DNA of 64,000 nt, taken from NCBI GenBank assembly GCA_027483445.1, contig JAIXUS010000069.1:62001-126000 (forward strand). The letters are read 5' to 3'. Of this stretch, positions 7,715 through 15,801 are shown piece after piece (the first letter of the stretch is position 1; every line of letters starts with the position of its first letter). Under the pieces are notes generated by a model. The model was not told the origin of the DNA. It ran no database searches and worked only from the letters and a program-made list of their open reading frames with translations. Position numbers and translations under genes: made by a program. The DNA comes from Bacteroidota bacterium (lineage in GTDB: Bacteria > Bacteroidota > Bacteroidia > M30B66).

Positions 7715-8753
7715 CAACCAACTTTTGCTCAATATAGTGGTAGCTTAGCCATGAAATCACCAGCATCAGGCTGAGCTGAAGGCCGAAATACCACCAGCCC
7801 TGTAAAGCATGTGGGAACGACATAGCCCTCAACGCCTTCGGTGTGGCATGTAAAACAATAGGGTGAATGAGGTAGAGCGAATAGGAAATGGTTCCCGGAA
7901 AAACAAGCCATTGCGGAAATCGAAGGGCACCGCTTCGCTCTGCAACAAGGAGTGTGGTCATCAGCGCAGCGCACACCAAAATTGTTTGCAAATGCGGCGT
8001 AAATAGCTTGATTTTTCCGGCATAAAGCAGAAAAAACAAACCAAACGATAGCAATACCATCAGCTTTAACAACCAAGCGGGCTGCGTGATAGGAATTGGT
8101 CTCCGAAACAGAAAGCCGAGTAGTAAGCCGGCTACGAAAAACAACAGCACCGGATGCCCCATCAACTGCAAATAGCCCGGCCAAGGGTAGGTTTGACTCA
8201 GGTTTTGAAGGTAGTAGCCGGGCTGAATTAGCGGAAAAACCAAAACCGGAATCAACAGAAGCAAAAAGAGACTTGCCCATCGAAGTTTCCCAAACAACAG
8301 GCTGATGCTGAGTAAAATGTAAAAGTACATTTCGTAATTCAGCGACCAACCTACTTCCAAGGGCGGCATGCCCAGTGACGGCCCCACCGGATTGGAGAAT
8401 GTGGGGACGAAAAAAAGCGTTGATAAAAGAAATTGTGGATGCTCGGTATAAAACGACCACTGCTGCAGCACGCTAATGTAAACCAGCGTGGCTAGATAAT
8501 ACAGCGGACCAATGCGCAGCCATCGTCGGCCCATAAACCGGAGCGCAACGCGAGGACCACGCTCTTGTTCCCGGGCGCTGTGCACCATGATAAAGCCGCT
8601 AATCATAAAGAACAGCGGTACACCCAAAGATCCACTGCCAAAGAGCGTTTTCCCGATTTGCTGATCGGGTAAAAGCCCCTTCATGTGAAAAAAGCACACC
8701 ATCAGTGCGGCAAAGCCACGCAAGAACTGAATGCTATTGATGCGCCTGTCCAT
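7659..8753 (-). CDS. Acyltransferase 3 family (OafA/YrhL-like) integral membrane protein
   Basis: 364 aa, ATG start. The N-terminus INSIQFLRGFAALMVCFFHM has the family's RG(L/F)AA and conserved His. About ten hydrophobic segments follow, including ISYSLYLIHPIVL near the end, as in OafA-type transferases that O-acylate surface polysaccharides in the inner membrane. The last about 18 residues (from TSLSCLSPRERDD) are encoded by the tandem repeat and are hydrophilic, unlike the natural family ending after SYHYIEQKL, so the original stop was probably lost to repeat insertion. The transferred acyl group and substrate are unknown. It may share a transcript with the XRE gene upstream (36 bp gap). 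Confidence 0.85.
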   Translation of the reverse strand: MDRRINSIQFLRGFAALMVCFFHMKGLLPDQQIGKTLFGSGSLGVPLFFMISGFIMVHSAREQERGPRVALRFMGRRWLRIGPLYYLATLVYISVLQQWSFYTEHPQFLLSTLFFVPTFSNPVGPSLGMPPLEVGWSLNYEMYFYILLSISLLFGKLRWASLFLLLLIPVLVFPLIQPGYYLQNLSQTYPWPGYLQLMGHPVLLFFVAGLLLGFLFRRPIPITQPAWLLKLMVLLSFGLFFLLYAGKIKLFTPHLQTILVCAALMTTLLVAERSGALRFPQWLVFPGTISYSLYLIHPIVLHATPKALRAMSFPHALQGWWYFGLQLSLMLVISWLSYHYIEQKLVVGTSLSCLSPRERDDTSR

Positions 8754-8789
8754 TTTAGCGCAGAAAGTTAGGTAAGATGAGCGCGTAAA

Positions 8790-9137
8790 TTATCTGCTCG
8801 ACTTCCGAAGCATTTCAATAACTGATTTTTGGAGAGTTACCAATTCACGGAGCGTTTCATTTTCGCGACGTAAAAACTCCAATTCCTTATTCAAGTTGGA
8901 ATAGTTCGCAGCCGGCTCCTCGAAGTGTTGAAATCGCTTGACAAGGAATTGCTCGTCTTCTGTTTCGGGACTTAATTCCAGAATTCGTAAAGCATCGTAA
9001 TATGTTAGGTCGTTTACTTTGCCGGTTTTCTCTGCAAATGAAACAAGTGAGCGCGTCTTTCCAAGCAAGCGGGCTAACTCTGACTGAGAAATGCCGAGTT
9101 CTTCTCTTCTTGTTTTAATGCGCGCTCCTCTGTTCAC
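8790..9137 (-). CDS. Small XRE-family regulator with C-terminal coiled coil
   Basis: 115 aa. Residues about 5-55 form a helix-turn-helix (RIKTRREELGISQSELARLLGKTRSLVSFAEKTG). Residues about 75-112 are a predicted coiled coil (LNKELEFLRRENETLRELV) that would allow dimerisation. The start is a GTG (9135-9137): an in-frame stop lies nine codons upstream and no in-frame ATG occurs before the C-terminus, so GTG is the best choice. This organisation is common in Bacteroidota stand-alone XRE proteins. Its targets are unknown; it lies directly upstream of the acyltransferase gene on the same strand. Confidence 0.75.
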   Translation of the reverse strand: MNRGARIKTRREELGISQSELARLLGKTRSLVSFAEKTGKVNDLTYYDALRILELSPETEDEQFLVKRFQHFEEPAANYSNLNKELEFLRRENETLRELVTLQKSVIEMLRKSSR

Positions 9138-9551
9138 AAACCAAAGTTGATGCGAATGATGTCAAACATCGACGACGTTTTAATCTACATTCGTTCAGCA
9201 GGCGGACAAATTAAAAATTTATATGGCCTTGGTTATCAATTTTGAGCAATCAAACGGGGCTTTAATTTAAGAACCCAGAGCCGTGCGAAAGCGTGCGTTG
9301 AAGAAGAGTTCTCGTAAAAACAATACATAGTGGGGCGCCTGCCTCGCTGAACAATACGTTACAAAGAGGGCTTTCGACCGGGCACCGCACTTTACGCCTT
9401 TAGCCCCGAATGGCCGAATACCGAAACGCCCAAAACTTCACCTTCCGGTTTTGGAAAAGACACCAATTATAGCTGCTGCATGTAAAGGTCGGCCAAAAAT
9501 TCGGGGGCTGCCGGCTTCAATTGCTTGCGCAACTACGTGTTGGCTCTAGCC
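9138..9551. other. Gap without a supportable gene; possible decayed coding remnant
   Basis: No intact frame with coding character was found. On the minus strand, about 9400-9535 reads as a gene-like stretch (LRKQLKPAAPEFLADLY, then SFPKPEGEVLGVSVFGH) interrupted by stop codons, so a fragment of an old gene is possible. Its family was not recognised. The region abuts the MITE-like element, consistent with a site that tolerates insertions. Confidence 0.3.
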
Positions 9552-9796
9552 AGGGCTTGCTGAAAAACACTCAATAGTTTTATTTTTAGCACTTTAGCTT
9601 CTGTTTGAATGAGGCTTAATGCAAGGGTTTTGAGTTCGGCTTTTGAAAATCCATGCACAATTGAATTCAAGGAGCTCAGTTTTTCGTTAGCCAGAAATGC
9701 AGCATCTGCTTCGTTACCCGCGGCTCGTGGTTTTCAATATACAGCTTCGCCTTGTCGCCACGCATCTGCTGCCTTTCTGAATTTTCAGCAGGCCCT
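9552..9796. mobile_element. MITE-like element, copy 1 (245 bp)
   Basis: Bounded by imperfect terminal inverted repeats: AGGGCTTGCTGAAAAA at the left and ATTTTCAGCAGGCCCT at the right. The left about 150 bp aligns closely with a second element at 49539-49714 (shared CACTCAATAGTTTTATTTT, AAAATCCATGCACA and TCGTTAGCCAGAAATGCAGC). Copy 1 has about 70 extra bp near the right end, flanked by inverted arms (CAGAAATGCAGCA and TGCTGCCTTTCTG). No transposase frame is intact. The clear inverted ends and lack of coding suggest a non-autonomous element or a deleted IS. No clean target duplication is obvious. Confidence 0.65.
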
Positions 9797-9840
9797 AACT
9801 ATTTACAATTTTCGCGCTCCGCTTTCCTCGAAACTATATT

Positions 9841-9879
9841 ACATGAAAAAGCCCCGGGAAATTCGGGGCTTTTTCATGT
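9841..9879 (-). terminator. Strong terminator for the porP-gldKLMN operon (bidirectional)
   Basis: ACATGAAAAAGCCCCG (9841-9856) pairs perfectly with CGGGGCTTTTTCATGT (9864-9879) around a 7-base loop, a 16-bp stem with A/T runs on both sides. It lies about 30 bp beyond the gldN stop codon and marks the end of the secretion operon. Confidence 0.9.
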
Positions 9880-9911
9880 AAGCGTGGAGGTTAAACAAAA
9901 ATTTCAACGTC

Positions 9912-10754
9912 TCAGAATTCCCAGAGATCGTGCTCAAAAATAATGATTTCTTCTTTGATGCGGTTCGATTCCAACAGCGCGTCCATCCCTTTTTTGTATT
10001 CGTTGATAGAGCGGTCGTACACGTTTTCTTCCTTGAAGATATAGCTGCTAAACTGTCGTTTCCAGAATATATCATCAAACGAGCGACGTTCCTGTGGATT
10101 CTGACGGTTAAACACATCATAACGGGCCAACTCTTTTCGGGCTTCAGGGAAATATACCCAAAACAAAGGTTGATCTCCTTTTTCCTTGTCTTCCTGCTCA
10201 TACATTGGGCAAATTCCAATAATACGAACATCCAGCACAGAACGCTGCTTGTCGAAGAACCACTCTTCCTTGATCAGGTACTTCTTCACGCGGTTTGGAG
10301 AAAACGACTCCGTTACGATAATCGTAGTGTCTACTGATGGATCCAACATCGACGGAATCACTTTTTCATAGCTTTTCTCCGTCATTTTCTTCACCTCGGT
10401 AGGCGTAATCTCCTGCGTAAAGTCATCAACAGCCCCGCTGTAAACCCGAAGAGAAACCTCTTCAGTTACCGCTTTGTACAGCACGTTTGTGAGGCTTCTT
10501 AGTCCATTCACATCGTTACCAAGCGGGTAATACAAAGGCAAGTTGATTTTCTCCCTGAGGTCGATGATCCGCCAAATTCTGCGTTTCCACATTACATCAG
10601 CCTCACGGATTGGCGTGTAAGGAATGGGCTTGCGATTCTGGATGTGCTCCACTTTCACAATACCATCCTGTACCTTATCGTCGAGTACAGACTGCGCCTG
10701 TGATGCAACCTGAGCTGCAAACAGCGCTACGACCGATAGAATTAGGCGTTTCAT
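9912..10754 (-). CDS. gldN: Gliding motility / T9SS protein GldN (PorN)
   Basis: 280 aa with a signal peptide (1-20, ASQAQ). The sequence carries the GldN pattern: an early DDKVQDGIVKVEHI segment, DVMWKRRIWRIIDLREKINLPLYYP, and RSFDDIFWKRQFSSYIFKEENVYDR towards the C-terminus. GldN is a periplasmic partner that, with the lipoprotein GldK, forms large rings under the outer membrane in the type IX secretion system. It is the last gene of the operon, 21 bp after gldM and just before a strong terminator. Length and position agree with Flavobacteriales homologues. Essential for T9SS secretion in studied species; here that is inferred from family. Confidence 0.95.
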   Translation of the reverse strand: MKRLILSVVALFAAQVASQAQSVLDDKVQDGIVKVEHIQNRKPIPYTPIREADVMWKRRIWRIIDLREKINLPLYYPLGNDVNGLRSLTNVLYKAVTEEVSLRVYSGAVDDFTQEITPTEVKKMTEKSYEKVIPSMLDPSVDTTIIVTESFSPNRVKKYLIKEEWFFDKQRSVLDVRIIGICPMYEQEDKEKGDQPLFWVYFPEARKELARYDVFNRQNPQERRSFDDIFWKRQFSSYIFKEENVYDRSINEYKKGMDALLESNRIKEEIIIFEHDLWEF

Positions 10755-10775
10755 GGTTTCAGGTTTTCCTGTTAA

Positions 10776-12356
10776 TTACTTGATTTTGTATGAGGCATTC
10801 AACGTACGGGTTGACCCATCAGGACCCTTCGCTTTGATATCGCTGAAGAAGATACGGTTGCCCGGCTTCACCTGCTTCAAAAGCGCAGTTACCTGGCCAT
10901 CGAACTTGTTACCGGTAACCTGAGCGGTTTTATACATACCACCAATGTTGGCTCCGAATTCAAACGAAACAACGCTGAAGTTCGCCTGGAAGTCGAAGTT
11001 TTCGAGAACACACGACAAATAGCCGGCAGAGTTTAACTCTCCTACTGATATCGACTCACCACTACGCTTACCCAAAAGCATTGGAACAGGGTCAGGAATA
11101 CGCTTGATACGAAACTCCGGAGCGCCCATTGAGGTTGTTCCTTTTCCATCGGCTTTCTTCACGCTAACGGGAATGGTGCACTTAGAACCTCCAGTAATCT
11201 TAGCAATGTAGTTTCCGGCAGAAACCTTGGTCAGTGAACCTTGAGCTCCGGTTAAACTAGCTTCAATCTTGTCTGGAGCAGAACCCGCTACCGAAATCGA
11301 AACCGGGTTGTCAACACCAATGTAGAATACGTTCATCTTGGTTGGAGAAACAACGGCGTTAGGCTTAACGGCATTGTAAACGAACTCCTTCTCAGAAACT
11401 TCATCCTGGCCATCCGCATTCTTAAACTTCACAGAGGCCTTGATTTTCTGCTCACCTTCGGTAGATGGACGCGCTTTAAATACGACAAAACCATTTTCAT
11501 CAACTTCTGTAATCACTCGACCATTCACAGTTACATCAGGAATAGAAGAGGTATTGAGGGCTGCAACGAAGATTTTAGCCGTAAACTCATCGCCGATGGC
11601 CACAACGTTGGCCGATGGCACAAGCTGCGCAGCGAGTTTGTCAACTTTAATGGTACGTGCACCAATCGACTTGAATAACTCGTTCAATACAGTTCCTTCG
11701 GCATTGCGCACTTCTGTTTGAAGCTGAGTTAATACGGTAACCATCGCCGCTATTGGAAGGTGATAGAACTTCTGGGTTTCCCAGGTTTCAATCTGCGTTC
11801 CTTTACGTGGAGGATCTTCAGTACTTAGACCAAGATTGGTAGACTTTTTCACCGCTTCAGGAAGAATGCTAATCAAATTCTTCTTGAATTCAATGATTTT
11901 ATTCTTCAACTCAGAGGCCTTGCCTTTTGCATTAGCGGTACCGTCTCCACACATAATCCGTGTAGAGTTATCGTACTTGTCTTTGTTCTGCACCGTTGCC
12001 AGGCTGTCGAGCTTTTTAACCACTTGTTCTTTAGGAACCTGGTCTTCGGCTACGATAAGCTCTGTTTTAATGTCGGCGATATACTGGTGCATATCGTTTG
12101 CCCACTTCTTCAGCTTTTTAGCATTGTCTACGGCTACACGCGCCCTTACAGGGTCGTTCGCTAACTGTGCTTCAAGCGAAGAATAGAGCAGATTGTTATT
12201 GTTGGTGAAGTTTTTATCGGTCTGAACAAGACCGTTATTCACCACCACGAATGCATCGAGGATCTCCTTGGATACGTTCAGCGCGAGGAGCGCTGTAAGC
12301 ACCAGGTACATCATCCCGATCATCTTCTGTCTCGGGGTTTCCTTACCACCTGCCAT
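10776..12356 (-). CDS. gldM: Gliding motility / T9SS motor protein GldM (PorM)
   Basis: 526 aa. The N-terminus MAGGKETPRQKMIGMMYLVLTALLALNVSKEIL is the hallmark single transmembrane helix that couples to GldL. The rest is periplasmic: a helical D1 region (about 40-220) followed by beta-rich domains (D2-D4), as in the known GldM/PorM periplasmic structures. GldM dimers and GldL form the proton-driven rotary motor that powers gliding and T9SS export. It follows gldL after 39 bp and is co-transcribed with gldK, gldL and gldN. The length is typical. Confidence 0.96.
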   Translation of the reverse strand: MAGGKETPRQKMIGMMYLVLTALLALNVSKEILDAFVVVNNGLVQTDKNFTNNNNLLYSSLEAQLANDPVRARVAVDNAKKLKKWANDMHQYIADIKTELIVAEDQVPKEQVVKKLDSLATVQNKDKYDNSTRIMCGDGTANAKGKASELKNKIIEFKKNLISILPEAVKKSTNLGLSTEDPPRKGTQIETWETQKFYHLPIAAMVTVLTQLQTEVRNAEGTVLNELFKSIGARTIKVDKLAAQLVPSANVVAIGDEFTAKIFVAALNTSSIPDVTVNGRVITEVDENGFVVFKARPSTEGEQKIKASVKFKNADGQDEVSEKEFVYNAVKPNAVVSPTKMNVFYIGVDNPVSISVAGSAPDKIEASLTGAQGSLTKVSAGNYIAKITGGSKCTIPVSVKKADGKGTTSMGAPEFRIKRIPDPVPMLLGKRSGESISVGELNSAGYLSCVLENFDFQANFSVVSFEFGANIGGMYKTAQVTGNKFDGQVTALLKQVKPGNRIFFSDIKAKGPDGSTRTLNASYKIK

Positions 12357-12395
12357 TGTTTATCTATTTTAGAGTATGAGGTTGGAAAGAAACGA

Positions 12396-13211
12396 TTAAC
12401 GATTGAAGTTCATGGCATTCAACATGTTGCCATAAATTGTGTTGAGCGAAGAAAGGTTTGTTGTCAATTGCGACATTTCTTCTTTGTAACGCTTGGTGTC
12501 ATTAGCCGACTCTTGTAGGTTGTTCATCAATTGTTCAATACCATCATAGAAACGGCTTGTGGCTTGTGCATGCTGCTCAGCACCACGCAGTTGAAGCTCA
12601 TATACAGAGTTCAGTTCTGACAGGTTTTTAGAAACCTTCTGAAGCTGTTCACCATACGACGCACCATCGGTGTTAGTCAATGTGATGCTATCCAACGACT
12701 CTGATGCTTTCAAATAGTGCTCTGCAAGCGTTCCTACGCGGTCAGATGCTGTTTTAATGTTGCTCACGTACTCGTTGGTTGCAACAGAAGCATCGGTAAT
12801 GTCGGCCAGCTTGGAAGTATTATCGCTCAAAGCCTTAAATGAGTTACCAAGGCTTTCGAGTAATTCAGGACCAATTTTGGCGTCTTCGAGCATTTTGTCA
12901 AGTTGCTGCGAAATGCCATCTGTTTTAGCAGCTCCTACTTTTTTCTGCTTGTCTTTTGAAGCACCCGGTTCATCATGCATACCGGCAAGCTCTGGATAAA
13001 CCAAAGTCCAATCCGGTTCTTCATGGGGCTTTTCAAACGCAGAAATAAAGAAGATTCCAGCCTCTGTTAAGAGACCCACCATAAGCATCTCGTTGGCACC
13101 AGGCCAGTGGAGGATCTTGAAAAGAGCACCTACGATAACGATTGCGGCACCGATACCGTAGATCATGCCCATCACTCTTTTTCCTTTTTTCGATGCAAGA
13201 AAATTCGCCAT
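12396..13211 (-). CDS. gldL: Gliding motility / T9SS motor protein GldL (PorL)
   Basis: 271 aa. Two transmembrane helices occupy about residues 14-60 (GMIYGIGAAIVIVGALFKIL, then EMLMVGLLTEAGIFFISAF) joined by the conserved HWPGANE turn. A Glu within TM2 (LLTEAG) corresponds to the acidic residue proposed to carry protons. A cytoplasmic coiled-coil tail follows (about 100-271; many heptads such as LQKVSKNLSELNSVYELQL). GldL forms the ion-conducting ring around GldM. It sits between gldK (74 bp) and gldM (39 bp) on one transcript. Confidence 0.95.
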   Translation of the reverse strand: MANFLASKKGKRVMGMIYGIGAAIVIVGALFKILHWPGANEMLMVGLLTEAGIFFISAFEKPHEEPDWTLVYPELAGMHDEPGASKDKQKKVGAAKTDGISQQLDKMLEDAKIGPELLESLGNSFKALSDNTSKLADITDASVATNEYVSNIKTASDRVGTLAEHYLKASESLDSITLTNTDGASYGEQLQKVSKNLSELNSVYELQLRGAEQHAQATSRFYDGIEQLMNNLQESANDTKRYKEEMSQLTTNLSSLNTIYGNMLNAMNFNR

Positions 13212-13285
13212 TGTGTTTTGATGTTAAGTGTGTGAGGATGAAGTGTTTAAAATTGGTTTATCTTGATAACGAGGCTAGAACAAAA

Positions 13286-14617
13286 TTATTCTGCAACGTC
13301 ATTTTTATCTCTACCGATGTAGGAAATCACGCAACGAAAGCCAATGTAGCATTTCGCTGTGTCCTGATATTCATAGGTACGTGTTCCTGTCTGAAGGAAG
13401 TACGAAACATCTTTCCAAGAACCACCACGAATAACCTTACGCTTCAGGGCAATTGGGTCACTCTCTTTAGCCTCATACGTGTAGTCTGGGCTATTGTCGT
13501 GAGAGAAATTATATGCTGATTCATCGTAAGCATTGCTTGTCCACTCGGCCACGTTCCCTGCCATGCAGTACAAGCCATATCCGTTCGGATTGTAAGAGTC
13601 TGCACGTAGCGTGGTTAAACCGCCATCGTCAATGTAGTTACCCCTAAGCGGCTTAAAGTTCGCCAAAAAGCAACCCACGCTATTTCGAATGTAAGGACCA
13701 CCCCATGGATAAGGGCTCAAATCGAGACCACCGCGCGAAGCGTACTCCCACTCAGACTCTGTTGGGAGACGATAATTTTGTTCGTATGAATCGCCATTTG
13801 TAAAGAGATATCCATTTCTCAAATTGGTCCTCCAGACAGAAAAAGCGCGTGCTTGCTTCCAATTCACCCCGACTACCGGATAGTCATCATATCCTGGATG
13901 CCAAAAATACATGTTGGTCAGTGGCTCGTTGTACGCGTAAGTAAAGTCGTGAATCCAGGCCAAAGTGTCGGGATACACGTTAACTGTTTCTTTGATGATG
14001 AACTTAGACCGGTCTTTAAGTCCCTGAGCGCGGTTTCCGCGACGAGCTGCTGCCTGATAATCAATCCACCAGAAATCGAAATTGAATTTCCGGGTATCGA
14101 ATTCCTTTCGCCCATAAAAACGCTCGTTTTCAGGGAGAAACATAGGCTCTAGAGCTTCGCGAATTTCTTCATCGCGCATGTCATATCTAAGGCGCTCTTC
14201 CCAGTTAAGAATAGGAACAGGGTAATCTTGTTCGTTCTCATCAACTGTAATCAACCATGTTTCTTCGTCAACCTCACCAAGGAATCGACGGGCAATAGAA
14301 TCACGAACCCAGTTTACAAACTGACGATACTCGTTGTTTGTAATCTCTGTCTGATCCATGTAATACGCAGGCAGTGAAACGGTTTTACTTTGTGAAGTAA
14401 CTCCGAATGACACATCCTGATCACTGGGGCCCATGTTGAAGCTTCCCATTGGAATATAAACCATTCCGTAGGGGTCTTCCTGAAACCAGTTCTTACGGTC
14501 TTGGACACCGGTCAAATAACCGTTTCCGTCGTTTCCGCAGCTGCTGAGCAGAACGGAGCCGGCAATTCCTGCAAAGGAAACGGTCCGGAGGGCAGCACGC
14601 TTCATGAATTGGGTCAT
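13286..14617 (-). CDS. gldK: Gliding motility / T9SS lipoprotein GldK (PorK)
   Basis: 443 aa from the ATG at 14617; a second ATG at 14605 (MKRAALRT) would also keep the signal peptide, and an upstream in-frame TTG adds an unlikely leader. The lipobox VLLSSC places the lipidated Cys at about 27. The body is a formylglycine-generating-enzyme/sulfatase-modifying fold without evident enzymatic role: YGMVYIPMGSFNMGPSDQD, YRLPTESEWEYASRGG, NVAEWTSNAYDE, IRGGSWKD. GldK is anchored to the outer membrane and forms the periplasmic T9SS ring with GldN. It follows porP by about 100 bp. Confidence 0.95.
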   Translation of the reverse strand: MTQFMKRAALRTVSFAGIAGSVLLSSCGNDGNGYLTGVQDRKNWFQEDPYGMVYIPMGSFNMGPSDQDVSFGVTSQSKTVSLPAYYMDQTEITNNEYRQFVNWVRDSIARRFLGEVDEETWLITVDENEQDYPVPILNWEERLRYDMRDEEIREALEPMFLPENERFYGRKEFDTRKFNFDFWWIDYQAAARRGNRAQGLKDRSKFIIKETVNVYPDTLAWIHDFTYAYNEPLTNMYFWHPGYDDYPVVGVNWKQARAFSVWRTNLRNGYLFTNGDSYEQNYRLPTESEWEYASRGGLDLSPYPWGGPYIRNSVGCFLANFKPLRGNYIDDGGLTTLRADSYNPNGYGLYCMAGNVAEWTSNAYDESAYNFSHDNSPDYTYEAKESDPIALKRKVIRGGSWKDVSYFLQTGTRTYEYQDTAKCYIGFRCVISYIGRDKNDVAE

Positions 14618-14719
14618 AACGTTGGTTTCTTGTTTGTGGAGTAGAAACGGGTACAATCGTTCTTGGCCTTAATTAAAGAAAGTAAACGGGTGTTGGGGAA
14701 TCTCAGTTACAGACAAATT

Positions 14720-15631
14720 CTACAGATATCTTACGTTTCTATAGATCTGGCGAGGCTTATCAGTTTTCACCTTGAAGCAATAGTTCAGCATAAACTCAAG
14801 GGTGCCGTTGTTGTAGGGATTCAGCTTAGATGTATTCACATCGTAAGCGAGGGCGAGTCGCAAATCTTTGTAAACATTTCCTCCAACCATTACAATGAAT
14901 GCATCCTGCATTCGGTATGAGAGTCCGGCGAAGTACTTGTTTTTATAGTGAACGTTTGCATTCACATCCAATTGTGTAGTTGCCGCATTTTTTAAGAAAA
15001 TGGATGGAACAATCATGAGATCCGGGTTCGCCAGTTGCCAGTTGTAGCCAGCCATCAAATAGTAATGGCGTCGAGCCTGATACTGATAAGTATCTAAGTT
15101 AAAGGTCGACTGAGGCAAGTGAGTGGTTGAAACACCGGCATAAAAGCGCTTGGTAGAATAATAAGCACCAAGCCCCATATCGAAAACTGTTGCGCCTACT
15201 GCACTGGTTGGAATGGCGTTGTCGCCCGGCTGGAGTGGATTTAGCCCGCCATTGAGGTTCTTATTCATCATGCCCAGTTCAATACCGGCCCCCAAAGTTC
15301 CTTCACCGAGCTTGAGATGGTAGGAATAAGCCAATTTCGCATTGACATTGTTCTCAACACCAATTTGGTCGCTCATAATCGATAACCCCAATCCTCCTTT
15401 CAGGATTTGTATTGGAGCATCAATGTTCAACACAAATGTTCGAGGTGCGCCCTCAAATCCAATCCATTGTTGGCGCCCTATGGCCGTTCCACAAATAGCT
15501 CCGGTAGTTCCGGCATAACCTGCGTTAACCGCCATGCGGTTAAACATGTTCATACTGAATTGTGGATCCTGTTGTGCGCTTGCTGAAAATGCACATACAA
15601 TAAGGGCTGCGACGGTAAACCGTATTTTCAT
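14720..15631 (-). CDS. porP: PorP/SprF-family T9SS outer-membrane protein
   Basis: 303 aa with a signal peptide (MKIRFTVAALIVCAFSASAQQ). The family motif QDPQFSMNMFNRMAVNAGYAG follows at once, then Gly- and aromatic-rich strands of a beta-barrel and a final strand TLEFMLNYCF. PorP/SprF proteins are outer-membrane components or substrate-linked partners of T9SS. Lying directly upstream of gldK-L-M-N, this copy reproduces the porP-porK-porL-porM-porN order of Porphyromonas, supporting PorP rather than one of the many SprF paralogues tied to individual adhesins. A promoter candidate lies 40 bp upstream. Confidence 0.9.
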   Translation of the reverse strand: MKIRFTVAALIVCAFSASAQQDPQFSMNMFNRMAVNAGYAGTTGAICGTAIGRQQWIGFEGAPRTFVLNIDAPIQILKGGLGLSIMSDQIGVENNVNAKLAYSYHLKLGEGTLGAGIELGMMNKNLNGGLNPLQPGDNAIPTSAVGATVFDMGLGAYYSTKRFYAGVSTTHLPQSTFNLDTYQYQARRHYYLMAGYNWQLANPDLMIVPSIFLKNAATTQLDVNANVHYKNKYFAGLSYRMQDAFIVMVGGNVYKDLRLALAYDVNTSKLNPYNNGTLEFMLNYCFKVKTDKPRQIYRNVRYL

Positions 15632-15669
15632 CTAGGTAATGTGTTGAGCGTTTTCTCTTAGAAAGGTGG

Positions 15670-15701
15670 CTAAAATACGTAAATAAAAACCTTATCCGCA
15701 A
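15670..15701 (-). promoter_or_regulatory. Promoter candidate for porP-gldKLMN
   Basis: TTG (15699-15701) and TATTTTAG (15670-15677) are separated by 21 bases on the minus strand; the -7 element has one mismatch from TAnnTTTG. The predicted leader is about 33 nt. The surrounding 15632-15801 stretch is AT-rich and contains no gene. Confidence 0.4.
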
Positions 15702-15801
15702 TGAAAATTGTGAATAATCGGTTAATAATTTATTTGAAAACAATACATTATCCCTGAAAATCAAGGTATTAAAAACGAGAGTGCGGCGAAGAAATGTGGT
15801 G

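Noticed and set aside
9609-9943. Plus-strand open frames of 90 and 63 codons
   Set aside because: They run across the MITE-like element and the gldN terminator hairpin, not a plausible gene.
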